Source: Sphingomonas paeninsulae
GTDB taxonomy: Bacteria > Pseudomonadota > Alphaproteobacteria > Sphingomonadales > Sphingomonadaceae
Direction: 5' to 3'
DNA length: 64,000 bases
NCBI RefSeq assembly: GCF_003660165.1
Contig: NZ_CP032828.1
Span: forward strand, 744,001-808,000
The position numbers and the translations under genes were made by a program. Shown in pieces: positions 55,650 through 64,000 of the stretch (position 1 is its first letter; each line of letters begins with the position of its first letter). The notes below the pieces were generated by a model. It was not told the origin of the DNA. It worked only from the letters and a program-made list of their open reading frames with translations, and made no database searches.

Positions 55650-56825
55650 ATGCGTCGGATCAAAATCATGCGGTCCGTGGCTCTCGCGGCCTTGGTCGTG
55701 ACCGGTGCATGCAGCAAAGCCCCGCCCCCGCCACGGCCAGCTCCAAACGTGGGCGTGGTTACGGTAAAGCTGGAGCCGGTGACGCTCACAACCGAGCTGC
55801 CGGGGCGCATCACTGCCGTGGAAACGTCAGAGGTTCGACCACAGGTGGCTGGCGTTATCCGCCGCCGCCTGTTTACCGAAGGCTCGCTGGTCCACGCAGG
55901 TCAGGTTCTGTACGAGATTGAGGATGCGCCCTATCGTGCGGCGCTCGGTTCGGCGGAAGGGCAGTTGGGCGCGGCTCAGTCGCAGATCAACGCCACCCGC
56001 CTTCTGGCACAGCGCTACGGTCAGCTTGTTGCGGTAAATGCCGTCAGCAAGCAGGAAGCCGACAATGCCAAAGCATCCGCGCAACAGGCAAGCGCAAATG
56101 TTGCAGCGCAGCGCGCAGCGGTCGATGCTGCCCGCGTCAATCTGAACTTCACGCGCATCAAGGCCCCGATTTCCGGGCGTATCGGCCGGTCGGCGTTTAC
56201 GGCCGGTGCCTTAGTACAAATCGCTCAGGCCGATCCACTGGCGACGATCCAGCGTACCGATACCGTTTATGTCGACGTGACCCAGTCGGCGGCACAGTTG
56301 CTCGATTTGCGGTCAGCCATGCAGTCCGGCGACCTCAAGCGCGACGTCGGCAGTGCACGGGTCCAGCTCCTTTTGCCCAACGGCCAGACTTATCCGATTG
56401 AGGGCCGCCTGGAATTCTCCGAAGTCACCGTCGACCAGACCACCGGTGCCGTGACGTTGCGCGCCAGTTTCCCGAACCCGAATGGGACGTTGCTTCCGGG
56501 CCTGTACGTCCGCGCCCGCCTGATCGAGGGTGTTCGCCAGCAGGTGGTGTTGGCCCCACAGCAGGGCATCTCCCGTGATCCGCGTGGTCGTGCAACGGCG
56601 TTGGTCGTCAATGCACAGAACAAGGTCGAGCAGCGCAATATCACCACCGATCGGGCGATCGGCGACAAATGGATCGTTACCAGTGGCCTGAAAGCGGGCG
56701 ACAGGTTGATCGTCGAAGGCCTGGTGAACCTGAAGCCCGGCGCGACCGTCAAGCCCGGTAAGCCGCAGCAGGTGGGTGTTGACGCCCCCGCTCCCGCCGC
56801 TACTCCCGGACAAGGTGGGAAATAA
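55650..56825 (+). CDS. RND efflux periplasmic adaptor (AcrA/MexA-like)
   Basis: A 391-residue lipoprotein adaptor. The signal ends in a lipobox (VTGACSKAPPPP). The lipoyl, hairpin and barrel domains follow in the normal order: TTELPGRITAVETSEVRPQVAGVIRRRLFTEGSLVHAGQVLYEIEDAPYRAAL, the coiled-coil QAADNAKAS-like region, RIKAPISGRIGRSAFTAGALV, and GTLLPGLYVRARL. It links the pump at 56832 to the outer-membrane channel. It starts with AGGG upstream, and there are six bases to the next gene. Confidence 0.93.
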   Translation: MRRIKIMRSVALAALVVTGACSKAPPPPRPAPNVGVVTVKLEPVTLTTELPGRITAVETSEVRPQVAGVIRRRLFTEGSLVHAGQVLYEIEDAPYRAALGSAEGQLGAAQSQINATRLLAQRYGQLVAVNAVSKQEADNAKASAQQASANVAAQRAAVDAARVNLNFTRIKAPISGRIGRSAFTAGALVQIAQADPLATIQRTDTVYVDVTQSAAQLLDLRSAMQSGDLKRDVGSARVQLLLPNGQTYPIEGRLEFSEVTVDQTTGAVTLRASFPNPNGTLLPGLYVRARLIEGVRQQVVLAPQQGISRDPRGRATALVVNAQNKVEQRNITTDRAIGDKWIVTSGLKAGDRLIVEGLVNLKPGATVKPGKPQQVGVDAPAPAATPGQGGK

Positions 56826-56831
56826 GCCGCA

Positions 56832-59800
56832 ATGTCACGCTATTTCATCGACCGGCCTATCTTCGCATGGGTCATCGCGATCATCCTTATGCTCGCGGGC
56901 GCTCTTGCGATCCGTTCGCTGCCGATCGCGCAATTTCCGGAAATCGCCGCTCCCAAGGTGACGATCGCGACCCTGTATCCGGGTGCCGACGCGCAGACGC
57001 TTGAGAACACGACCACCCAGATCATCGAACAGCAGATGAAGGGTATCGATAAACTTCGCTATTTTTCATCGACCAGTGATTCCGCGGGCAACCTCGCCAT
57101 CACGCTGACCTTCGAACAGGGCACCAACCCCGACATCGCTCAGGTTCAGGTGCAGAACAAACTGGCGCAGGCAACCCCGCTGTTGCCGCAGGAGGTCCAG
57201 CAGTCCGGTCTTCGTGTGACGAAAGCCACCGCCAACTTTTTGTTGATATTGGCCGTCTATTCGCAAAACGGCAGCCATGATCAAATCGATCTGGGCGATC
57301 TGATTGCTTCAAAACTGCAAGACCCGATCAGCCGGTTAAAGGGTGTCGGCGACACGCAGGTGCTCGGCGCGCAATATTCGATGCGCATCTGGATCGACCC
57401 CTTCAAAATGTCGAATCTCGGCATCACGGTGACCGACATCCGTTCGGCGATCACTGCGCAGAACGCCCAGGTTTCGGCGGGGCAGGTCGGCAGCACGCCT
57501 TCGGTCGGCGGACAGGCACTGAATGCCACCGTCACGGCACAGTCGCGGTTGCGTACGGTCGATGAATTCAAGAAGATCATTTTGCGCTCGACGACCGGCG
57601 GTGCGACTGTCCGGCTTTCCGACGTGGCACGCATCGAACTGGGTTCCGAAAACTACGGCTTTCAGGCGCGCTATAACGGCAAACAGGCGGCGGGCTTCGG
57701 TATAAAGCTGGCCCCCGGTGCGAACGCGCTCGACACAGTGACGCTCGTCAAGGCTGAGGTCGCAAAGATCAACAAGCAGTTCCCGGACGACGTGAAGGTT
57801 GCTTTCCCGGTCGATAACTCGACGTTCGTTCGCTTGTCGGTCAAACAGGTGGTTCGCACTCTGTTTGAAGCCGTTATTCTCGTCTTTTTGGTGATGTTCC
57901 TTTTTCTCCAGAATTTCCGGGCCACGCTGATCCCGACGATCGCTGTACCGGTGGTTCTGCTTGGATCGCTTGCCGTGCTGCAACTGGCCGGCTTCACGAT
58001 CAATACGCTGACGTTGTTCGGCATGGTGCTCGCAATCGGTCTGCTGGTCGATGACGCGATCGTCGTGGTCGAAAATGTCGAACGCCTGATTCAGGAAGAG
58101 GGCCTGAGCCCCAAGGAAGCGGCGCGTAAATCGATGGACGAAATCAGCGGCGCGCTGATCGGTATCGCGCTGGTTTTGTCGGCCGTGTTTCTGCCAATGG
58201 CATTCTTCGGTGGCTCGACCGGCGTCATCTTCCGTCAGTTTTCGATCACGATCGTGTCGGCCATGGTGCTGTCGGTGTTGGTCGCATTGATCCTGACACC
58301 GGCTCTATGCGCGACCATCCTGAAGCCACAGAATGAAGCCCATGAACACAAAAAGGGATTCTTTGGCTGGTTCAACCGCACGTTCAACAATGGCGTCTCC
58401 AGATATGGCAACGGCCTTCGCCGCGTCGAGCGTGGCTGGGTCAGGACAATGCTCGTCTATGCGGTGATCGTCGCCGTGATGGCGTTCATATTCGTGCGGC
58501 TGCCCTCGGGCTTTCTTCCCGAAGAAGATCAGGGCGTGATGTTTGCGCAGGTATCGTTGCCCACCGGATCGACGATTGATGAAACCGCGCGAACGATGGA
58601 CCGTATGCGCAGTCACTTCCTTGACGATGAGAAGGCGAACATCGCCGGCGTCTTCACGGTCAGCGGCTTCGGCTTTGTCGGACAGGGACAGAATGTCGGT
58701 ATTGCCTTTATCCAGTTGAAGCCCTGGAGCGAGCGCAAGGGCAAGGATAACGCAGTCGCAGCGATCGCTGCGCGCGCAAACAAGGCTTTTGGCGGCATTC
58801 AGGCCGGTATGGCGATCGGGTTCGTCCCACCCGCCGTGCAGGAACTTGGCAACGCCAATGGGTTCGATTTTGAATTGAAGGACATGGCTGGCGTCGGCCA
58901 TGACAAACTGCTCGAAGCGCGTAACATGCTGCTTGGCATGGCGAGCCAGGACAAACGGCTCATGCAGGTCCGGCCCAATGGACTGGAAGATACGCCACAG
59001 CTGAAACTCAATGTCGATCAGGCGCTGGCCGGGGCCCTTGGTCTTAGTCAGGCAGACATTAATACCACCGTCAGCACTGCCTTCGGTGGATCGTACATCA
59101 ATGACTTTATCGATCAGGGTCGGGTGAAAAAGGTGTATGTGCAGGCCGATGCGCCGTTCCGCAGGTCACCGGCGGACCTCGGCAACTTCTTTGTCCGTGG
59201 TGCCAGCGGCACGATGGCACCTTTCTCCTCATTCTCGACGACCGACTGGAACTACGGTCCCGCACGCCTCGAACGCTATAATGGCGTCGCGTCGTTCGAA
59301 ATCATGGGGTCGCCTGCACCCGGAGTCAGCAGCGGTACTGCGATCAAGGCGATGGAGGAAATGGCGGCAAAGCTACCGCCCGGAATCGGCTATGAGTGGA
59401 CCGGCCTCAGCTACGAAGAGCAACTCTCGGGCGGCCAGGCCCCTGCACTCTACGCGCTTTCGCTGTTGATCGTGTTCCTGTGCCTCGCCGCGCTGTACGA
59501 AAGCTGGTCGGTCCCGATCGCCGTCCTGCTGGTCGTGCCGCTTGGAGTCCTCGGCGCAGTGCTCGCCGCAACAATCTTCGGCCTGAATAACGATATTTAC
59601 CTTCAGGTCGGCCTGATCACGACAATCGGGGTCGCGGCAAAGAATGCGATCCTGATCGTTGAATTCGCCGAAGAAAAGATGGCCGACGGTATGGGTGCCG
59701 CCGATGCAGCGGTCGAGGCGGCCAAGCTGCGCCTGCGCCCAATCCTGATGACGTCGTTCGCGTTCATCTTCGGGGTGCTGCCGCTGGCGGTCTCGACGGG

Positions 59801-60017
59801 TGCCGGTGCCGGTGGTCAGCGCGCGATCGGTTGGGCTGTGGTCGGCGGAATGCTGTCCGCGACAGTCCTCGCGATCTTCTTCGTCCCGCTGTTCTTCCTG
59901 TTGGTGAAGCGCCTGTTCAAACAGGATAGGCCGCGCGAGAGGCGCAGCACCGTCAGTTATCATCACGGGCTATGGGACGATGATTCATCCGATACCCCGC
60001 GACCGCAGGAAGTCTGA
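56832..60017 (+). CDS. RND-family multidrug efflux pump (AcrB/MexB-like)
   Basis: A 1061-residue inner-membrane proton antiporter of the HAE-1 type. It opens [26 protein letters not shown]. The proton-relay residues are visible: Asp407 and Asp408 in [16 protein letters not shown], and Lys937 in [16 protein letters not shown], at almost the same numbers as in E. coli AcrB. Two large periplasmic loops and twelve membrane helices are intact, with the characteristic [40 protein letters not shown]. It exports hydrophobic compounds; the nearby acyl-CoA catabolic genes suggest it may protect against a toxic substrate or intermediate. Confidence 0.95.
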   Translation: MSRYFIDRPIFAWVIAIILMLAGALAIRSLPIAQFPEIAAPKVTIATLYPGADAQTLENTTTQIIEQQMKGIDKLRYFSSTSDSAGNLAITLTFEQGTNPDIAQVQVQNKLAQATPLLPQEVQQSGLRVTKATANFLLILAVYSQNGSHDQIDLGDLIASKLQDPISRLKGVGDTQVLGAQYSMRIWIDPFKMSNLGITVTDIRSAITAQNAQVSAGQVGSTPSVGGQALNATVTAQSRLRTVDEFKKIILRSTTGGATVRLSDVARIELGSENYGFQARYNGKQAAGFGIKLAPGANALDTVTLVKAEVAKINKQFPDDVKVAFPVDNSTFVRLSVKQVVRTLFEAVILVFLVMFLFLQNFRATLIPTIAVPVVLLGSLAVLQLAGFTINTLTLFGMVLAIGLLVDDAIVVVENVERLIQEEGLSPKEAARKSMDEISGALIGIALVLSAVFLPMAFFGGSTGVIFRQFSITIVSAMVLSVLVALILTPALCATILKPQNEAHEHKKGFFGWFNRTFNNGVSRYGNGLRRVERGWVRTMLVYAVIVAVMAFIFVRLPSGFLPEEDQGVMFAQVSLPTGSTIDETARTMDRMRSHFLDDEKANIAGVFTVSGFGFVGQGQNVGIAFIQLKPWSERKGKDNAVAAIAARANKAFGGIQAGMAIGFVPPAVQELGNANGFDFELKDMAGVGHDKLLEARNMLLGMASQDKRLMQVRPNGLEDTPQLKLNVDQALAGALGLSQADINTTVSTAFGGSYINDFIDQGRVKKVYVQADAPFRRSPADLGNFFVRGASGTMAPFSSFSTTDWNYGPARLERYNGVASFEIMGSPAPGVSSGTAIKAMEEMAAKLPPGIGYEWTGLSYEEQLSGGQAPALYALSLLIVFLCLAALYESWSVPIAVLLVVPLGVLGAVLAATIFGLNNDIYLQVGLITTIGVAAKNAILIVEFAEEKMADGMGAADAAVEAAKLRLRPILMTSFAFIFGVLPLAVSTGAGAGGQRAIGWAVVGGMLSATVLAIFFVPLFFLLVKRLFKQDRPRERRSTVSYHHGLWDDDSSDTPRPQEV

Positions 60018-60020
60018 GCC

Positions 60021-61436
60021 ATGTTTACGCGCAAAACCGGCCTTGTCTTTGCTGTCGGGCTGACGCTCGCGGGATGCAATCTGGCTCCCAAATACGCCCG
60101 CCCCGGCTTGCCCGTGCCAGTCCAGTCGCCCACTGGGCCGGCCTATGGCGTGGCGGGCTCGGCCGATGTCGTTTCGGCGGAAACCGCATGGGAATCCTTC
60201 TTTACCGACGATCGCCTGCGCGGGGTCATTCGAACCGCGCTCGCCAACAACCGCGACCTGCGGATCTCGGTTGCCAATGTCGAACAGGCGCGCGCCCAAT
60301 ATCGCATCCAGCGGGCGGACCTGTTCCCAACGCTGGCGGGGACGGCCAGCGCGACTTATGCAAAGTCGCCATTTGCCTCACTCGGGACGCCAGAAACGGC
60401 GTCCGGTCGCACCGATATTTATTCGGCGAACCTTGGTATTTCCGCTTGGGAAATCGACCTGTTCGGCCGCATCCGCAACCTGACGCGCGCTCAACAGGAA
60501 CAATATTTTGCGGCTGCCGAAAACCGCAATGCCGCACAGTCCGCCCTCATCGCGGAAACCGCGACCGCGTGGCTGACGATGGCGGCCGATCAGGACCGGC
60601 TGCAAATCGCGCGCAACACAGAGAAGGCGTTTGGCGAAACGCTAAAGCTGACCGAAGCGCGTTTCCGCATCGGCGTCTCATCTGAACTCGAAGTCCGTCA
60701 GGCGCGCACGACATATGATCAGGCGCGTTCCGACATCGCGAACGCAACCACACTCATCGCGCAGGACCAGAACGCGCTCAACCTGCTCGCCGGTACGACG
60801 CTGTCGGCAGACCTGCTGCCGGGACGTTTGCCGATAACGGGCGCGACACTTGCCAACCTCCCCGCAAACCTGCCGTCTGAGGTGTTATTGCGCCGTCCCG
60901 ATGTTGTGTCTGCCGAACATCAACTGATTGCCGCAAATGCCAATATCGGCGCAGCGCGAGCCGCTTTCTTTCCGAACATCTCGTTGACCGCGGCCCTCGG
61001 CACGATAAGTCTCGGCTTGTCCAACCTGTTTGCCAGTGGCAGCGGGACATGGTCAGTGGCTCCAAGCGTTTCACAGCCATTGTTCGACTTCGGCCGCAAT
61101 CAGGGCAATTTGCGCTATGCCAAAGCAACCCGTGATGCGTTGCTCGCGACTTATGAACGCAGCATCCAGTCGGCGTTTCGCGAAGTTGGCGATGCACTCG
61201 CACGGCGCGGCACGATTACCAGCCAGCTCGAAGCCCAGACATCGTTGCGCGATAATGCGGCCGGTGCCTATCGCCTGGCCGACTTGCGGTTCCGTGCGGG
61301 GATCGACCCTTTCCTCACCACGCTCGATTCACAACGCCAGCTTTACACCGCCGAACAGAGCCTGCTGGCGACTCGGCTGACGCGCGATACCAATTCTGTC
61401 GAACTCTACCGCGCACTGGGCGGCGGCCTGCGATAA
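60021..61436 (+). CDS. OprM/NodT-family outer-membrane channel lipoprotein
   Basis: A 471-residue TolC-like channel. The lipobox is TLAGC (LTLAGCNLAPKY), and the PRP/VPVQSP start is typical of OprM. Family blocks ETAWESFFTDDRLRGVIRTALANNRDLRISVANVEQARAQYRIQRADLFPTLA and EVLLRRPDVVSAEHQLIAANANIGAARAAFFPNISLTAALG are both present. It is the third gene of the RND operon, three bases after the pump stop. Confidence 0.93.
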   Translation: MFTRKTGLVFAVGLTLAGCNLAPKYARPGLPVPVQSPTGPAYGVAGSADVVSAETAWESFFTDDRLRGVIRTALANNRDLRISVANVEQARAQYRIQRADLFPTLAGTASATYAKSPFASLGTPETASGRTDIYSANLGISAWEIDLFGRIRNLTRAQQEQYFAAAENRNAAQSALIAETATAWLTMAADQDRLQIARNTEKAFGETLKLTEARFRIGVSSELEVRQARTTYDQARSDIANATTLIAQDQNALNLLAGTTLSADLLPGRLPITGATLANLPANLPSEVLLRRPDVVSAEHQLIAANANIGAARAAFFPNISLTAALGTISLGLSNLFASGSGTWSVAPSVSQPLFDFGRNQGNLRYAKATRDALLATYERSIQSAFREVGDALARRGTITSQLEAQTSLRDNAAGAYRLADLRFRAGIDPFLTTLDSQRQLYTAEQSLLATRLTRDTNSVELYRALGGGLR

Positions 61437-61597
61437 CCGGCGCCGTCTTTTAACGCTGCCGGTCACAATGCCGGTGTAACGATCTGCCCGGCCCGTTCTT
61501 GCGGCTGTCACGGGACGGACTTCGTTGGCACTTGTCGATCCCGCTTGTGCTTTCCAAAATATACGATAGTCTAAAAAAAAGACTGGAGAGTAAGCCA

Positions 61598-61855
61598 ATG
61601 AATACCCTCGATTCTGGATCGTCGGACCAGAGCCTGGTGATACTGCAGAGCCTGATATGTCTGCTGCGCGAGAAGAATTTGCTCAGCCGCGCGGACATCG
61701 AAGGACTTTGTGAAAAAGTGACGATGCGTGCCACTCAGGCTGAGCGCGATCCGCTTCCTTGTTCGTTAGAGACTGCCCGCGCTGCCGCAGGCGAAATGGC
61801 GCGGATCGGCGAACATATCGGCAAACATTACGGCGGAAAGCATCGGCGCGGCTGA
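61598..61855 (+). CDS. Small hypothetical protein
   Basis: An 85-residue protein from the ATG at 61598 with GGAGAG upstream. The frame extends to 61499 but lacks another start site. It is helical with a Leu-rich segment (VILQSLICLLREKNLLSRADIEGLCEKV) and an Ala-rich helix. It has no signal peptide or membrane helix and no recognised domain. A short hairpin AGTCT-A7-AGACT (61568-61584) lies just before its Shine-Dalgarno and may influence translation. Confidence 0.5.
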   Translation: MNTLDSGSSDQSLVILQSLICLLREKNLLSRADIEGLCEKVTMRATQAERDPLPCSLETARAAAGEMARIGEHIGKHYGGKHRRG

Positions 61856-61899
61856 CGATCCGGGGGTCGAGATACTCAGCCGCCAGAACGCCAAACCCG

Positions 61900-62706
61900 T
61901 TAGTCCGCGATATAGACAGGTGGGCGCTTTTCCAGAAACGCCTTCATGCCTTCCTTGAAATTCGGGCTGCGGCTCGTCAGCACCTGGTTGCGATTTTCAA
62001 TCGCCATCGCGGATTCGAGACTCGACGCATCGACCGCCATGTTCAGCCCCTCTTTTGTCATCCGCAGGCCCATTGGCGACGCGTGGAGCATTTCGTCGAT
62101 ATAGGGCTGCGCTGCCGCCTCCAACTGGTCATCAGGCACCACTTCCGAAACCAGCCCCGTTGCGAGCGCACGCGCGGCGTGGATGAAACGCCCCGTTAGC
62201 ATCAGTTCGGATGCGATCGACACACCGACGAGGCGCGGCAGGAAATAGCTGACGCCCATGTCGCACGACGACAGGCCGATGCGGATAAAAGCCGCGTTCA
62301 TCTTTACCGATTCCCCGGCGATGCGGACGTCCGATGCCAATGCAAAGGCGAAACCTCCGCCACAGGCCGGACCGTGAATGAGCGAGATGATCGGCTGCGG
62401 GCAGCGGCGCATCTTGATGTAAACGTCCGCCAAAAATCCCTGAAAACCGAAACCGCCGCCGAACGGCACTTCGTCTTCCAGACCATCTTCGCGCTGTTTT
62501 ATGTCCAAACCTGCACAAAACGCGCGTCCGGCACCGCGCATGACGACAATACGGACGCTTCCGTCGTTATAAAGCCGCCCGAAATAGTCGTTCAATTCCT
62601 CGACCATCTCGATCGAAATCGAATTGAGCGCCTCGGGACGATTGAGCGTAAGCCAATCTACTTGCCCGCGTTTTTCGATGGTGATGGTCTCATACGTGCG
62701 TGACAT
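61900..62706 (-). CDS. Enoyl-CoA hydratase/isomerase family protein
   Basis: About 268 residues from the ATG at 62706. The crotonase core is complete: VDWLTLNRPEALNSISIEMV, GAGRAFCAGLDIKQRE, GPACGGGFAFALASDVRIAGESVKMNAAFIRIGLSSCDMGVSYFLPRLVG. The first catalytic Glu of hydratases is Ala (GGFAFALASD) and the second is replaced by the SSCDMG pattern with Asp. This pattern is typical of a distinct subgroup rather than of canonical hydratases, so isomerase or hydrolase chemistry is possible. It is 17 bases downstream of the quinone oxidoreductase gene on the same strand. Confidence 0.85.
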   Translation of the reverse strand: MSRTYETITIEKRGQVDWLTLNRPEALNSISIEMVEELNDYFGRLYNDGSVRIVVMRGAGRAFCAGLDIKQREDGLEDEVPFGGGFGFQGFLADVYIKMRRCPQPIISLIHGPACGGGFAFALASDVRIAGESVKMNAAFIRIGLSSCDMGVSYFLPRLVGVSIASELMLTGRFIHAARALATGLVSEVVPDDQLEAAAQPYIDEMLHASPMGLRMTKEGLNMAVDASSLESAMAIENRNQVLTSRSPNFKEGMKAFLEKRPPVYIAD

Positions 62707-62723
62707 TGCGGAACTCTCCCGAT

Positions 62724-63730
62724 TCAAATCTCGACGGTAATCTTGCCAAAGTGTGTGCCACTTTCCTGATGACGGAACGCGGCGGCCAGGTCGGCGAGCG
62801 GAAACGCGCGATCGAGGACGGGCCGGATGCCGGTCGCGTTGATTGCGGCGATCAGGTCGATTTGATGGCGACGACTGCCGACCGTAAGGCCTTGAACACG
62901 CAACTCTTTTTGCATCAGCATCGCCGTCGTGACCGGACTGCGATATCCGCTAAGAACGCCGATCATGGCGATGTGCCCACCCGATCGCGCGGCAACCATC
63001 GACTGATCGAGCGTCCCCGACCCTCCGATTTCCACCACATGATCGACCCCGACACCCCCCGTTACCGCCAGCACTCCCTTGCCCCATTTCTCTTGAGTCC
63101 GGTAATTGATCAGATGGTCCGCCCCGAGTGCTTTCAGTCGTTCCAGCTTTTCGTCCGATGATGACGTCGCCACCACCGTCGCCCCCATCGCCTTGGCAAT
63201 CTGGAGCGCAAAGATCGAGACGCCACCCGTACCCTGAACAAGCACCGTGTCGCCTGCCTTCAAGTGACCGTCGACAACCAGAGCACGCCAGGCGGTTACC
63301 CCCGCACAGGTCAGCGTCGCCGCTTCGGCATGGCTGTAACCGTTCGGCGCGTGCGTGAAATAAGCGGTGGAAAGGACGACGTCCTCGCGCGCATAACCAT
63401 CGACACCATCACCCGGAACTGCGTCGAAGCCTGAACCCCGTCGCTGTCCATCCACCCAGTTTGGGAAGAAGGTCGAGACGACTGCATCCCCGACCGCAAA
63501 GTCTGTGACCCCGCGCCGATCGCCACCACTTCGCCGGCGCCATCGGACATGGGCACGCGGTTGTCCGCCGTAGCGATGGCACCGGTGACAACGGCATAGT
63601 CATGATAGTTCAGCGAGCTTGCCCGGATCCTTACCCGAATTTCACCTGGACCAGGTGTGCCTGAGTCCGGCATATCGACCAGCGTCAGACTATCGAGGGT
63701 TGCAGGCAACCGAACTTGAATCGCTTTCAT
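62724..63730 (-). pseudogene. Zinc-independent quinone oxidoreductase / NAD(P)-dependent alcohol dehydrogenase (frameshifted)
   Basis: Medium-chain dehydrogenase fold. The N-terminal part reads MKAIQVRLPATLDSLTLVDMPDSGTPGPGEIRVRIRASSLNYHDYAVVTG ... PMSDGAGEVVAIGAG, then the frame breaks. The continuation VTDFAVGDAVVSTFFPNWVDG, HAPNGYSHAEAATLTCAGVTAW and the cofactor site VLVQGTGGVSIFALQIAKAMGATVVATSSSDEKLERLKALGADHLINYR is in another frame. Adding one base to the C4 run at 63509-63512 (plus strand) joins AIGAGVTDFAV cleanly. It is upstream of the hydratase gene and likely in one operon with it. Frameshift could be an assembly error. Confidence 0.78.
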
Positions 63731-63755
63731 CGCAGGCTCCTTGAAGGTGGAATGG

Positions 63756-64000
63756 TCAGGCGAGGCCGGATTCTAAACTCGTTCGACTGGCATCACCGAG
63801 TTGCGAACCGCCATCGCAGTCGAGGATCGTGCCGGTGAAATAGGCCGCCGATTCACTGCTGAGGAAGACTGCTGCCTCGGCCACTTCCTCAATCTCGCCC
63901 CAGCGCTTCAACGGAATGCGCTCAAAATAGGTGTCATGATCGTCTGTATTGGGCGCGAGGCGTGCCATGCCTTCGGTTCCCGAAATTGGCCCCGGCGAGA
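63756..64000 (-). CDS. SDR-family oxidoreductase, C-terminal part (runs off the window)
   Basis: Only the last 80 or so residues are inside the window. RWGEIEEVAEAAVFLSSESAAYFTGTILDCDGGSQLGDA is the standard SDR C-terminal block (LSSESAAYFTGTILDCDGG). The gene continues beyond position 64000 on the minus strand, so the catalytic tyrosine is not visible. It precedes the quinone oxidoreductase by 25 bases and is probably its operon partner. Confidence 0.8.
   Translation of the reverse strand, partial: SPGPISGTEGMARLAPNTDDHDTYFERIPLKRWGEIEEVAEAAVFLSSESAAYFTGTILDCDGGSQLGDASRTSLESGLA

Overview
The window looks like the chromosome of a GC-rich alphaproteobacterium of the Sphingomonadales (Sphingomonas, Sphingobium or a close relative). 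This is an inference from gene content: three large TonB-dependent receptors, an SOS-controlled imuA-imuB-dnaE2 cassette with a GAAC-N7-GAAC box, opgGH, aromatic-acid and RND efflux systems, and acyl-CoA catabolism genes with TetR regulators. No rRNA, tRNA or CRISPR array was seen.

Layout. 1-6 kb: small membrane and hypothetical genes, a GNAT acetyltransferase, and a module of a di-heme MauG/CcpA-type peroxidase and a small secreted protein divergent from a TonB-dependent receptor. 5.7-7.7 kb: an IS5-type remnant, a pure (GCTAA)12 tandem repeat, a DUF1003 membrane protein and an empty stretch. 7.7-13.2 kb: a second TonB-dependent receptor, then divergent ppk2 and pit (polyphosphate and phosphate uptake) with Pho-box-like repeats placed symmetrically in front of each gene. 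13.4-19 kb: the SOS mutagenesis operon, with imuA frameshifted. 19.4-27.3 kb: a GH3 glucosidase facing opgGH and a periplasmic adaptor/outer-membrane factor pair that lacks a pump gene. 27.8-32.9 kb: a DHA2 exporter fused to a winged-helix domain, a dienelactone hydrolase, a methyltransferase/XRE regulator pair, and a UbiB-like protein without its kinase core. 33-40.5 kb: FUSC transporters, a MarR regulator, DUF1656, adaptor and outer-membrane factor (an AaeXAB-like efflux operon), and an EamA exporter.

40.9-46.7 kb is a genomic island in decay. It holds IS1182-, IS91- and ISNCY-type remnants, a truncated divergent oxidoreductase/LysR pair and a multiply frameshifted tyrosine recombinase next to a 44-bp inverted repeat. 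The one intact cargo gene is a GSU2403-like nucleotidyltransferase-fold protein whose -10 element sits inside a perfect 9-bp inverted repeat. It is the best candidate here for a poorly described system.

46.8-64 kb is a catabolic and efflux block. A third TonB-dependent receptor is followed by an enoyl-CoA hydratase, a 2,4-dienoyl-CoA-reductase-type SDR, a TetR regulator, two adjacent acyl-CoA dehydrogenase subunits, another SDR, a TetR regulator and its divergent AcrAB-OprM-type RND operon, then another enoyl-CoA hydratase, a quinone oxidoreductase (frameshifted) and a partial SDR. I infer uptake and beta-oxidation-like degradation of a hydrophobic or alicyclic acid; the substrate cannot be read from the sequence.

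A recurring oddity: imuA, the adaptor near opgG and the quinone oxidoreductase are each broken by exactly one missing base in a short G/C run. The same kind of loss recurs in the island pseudogenes. This may be assembly homopolymer error or genuine decay.
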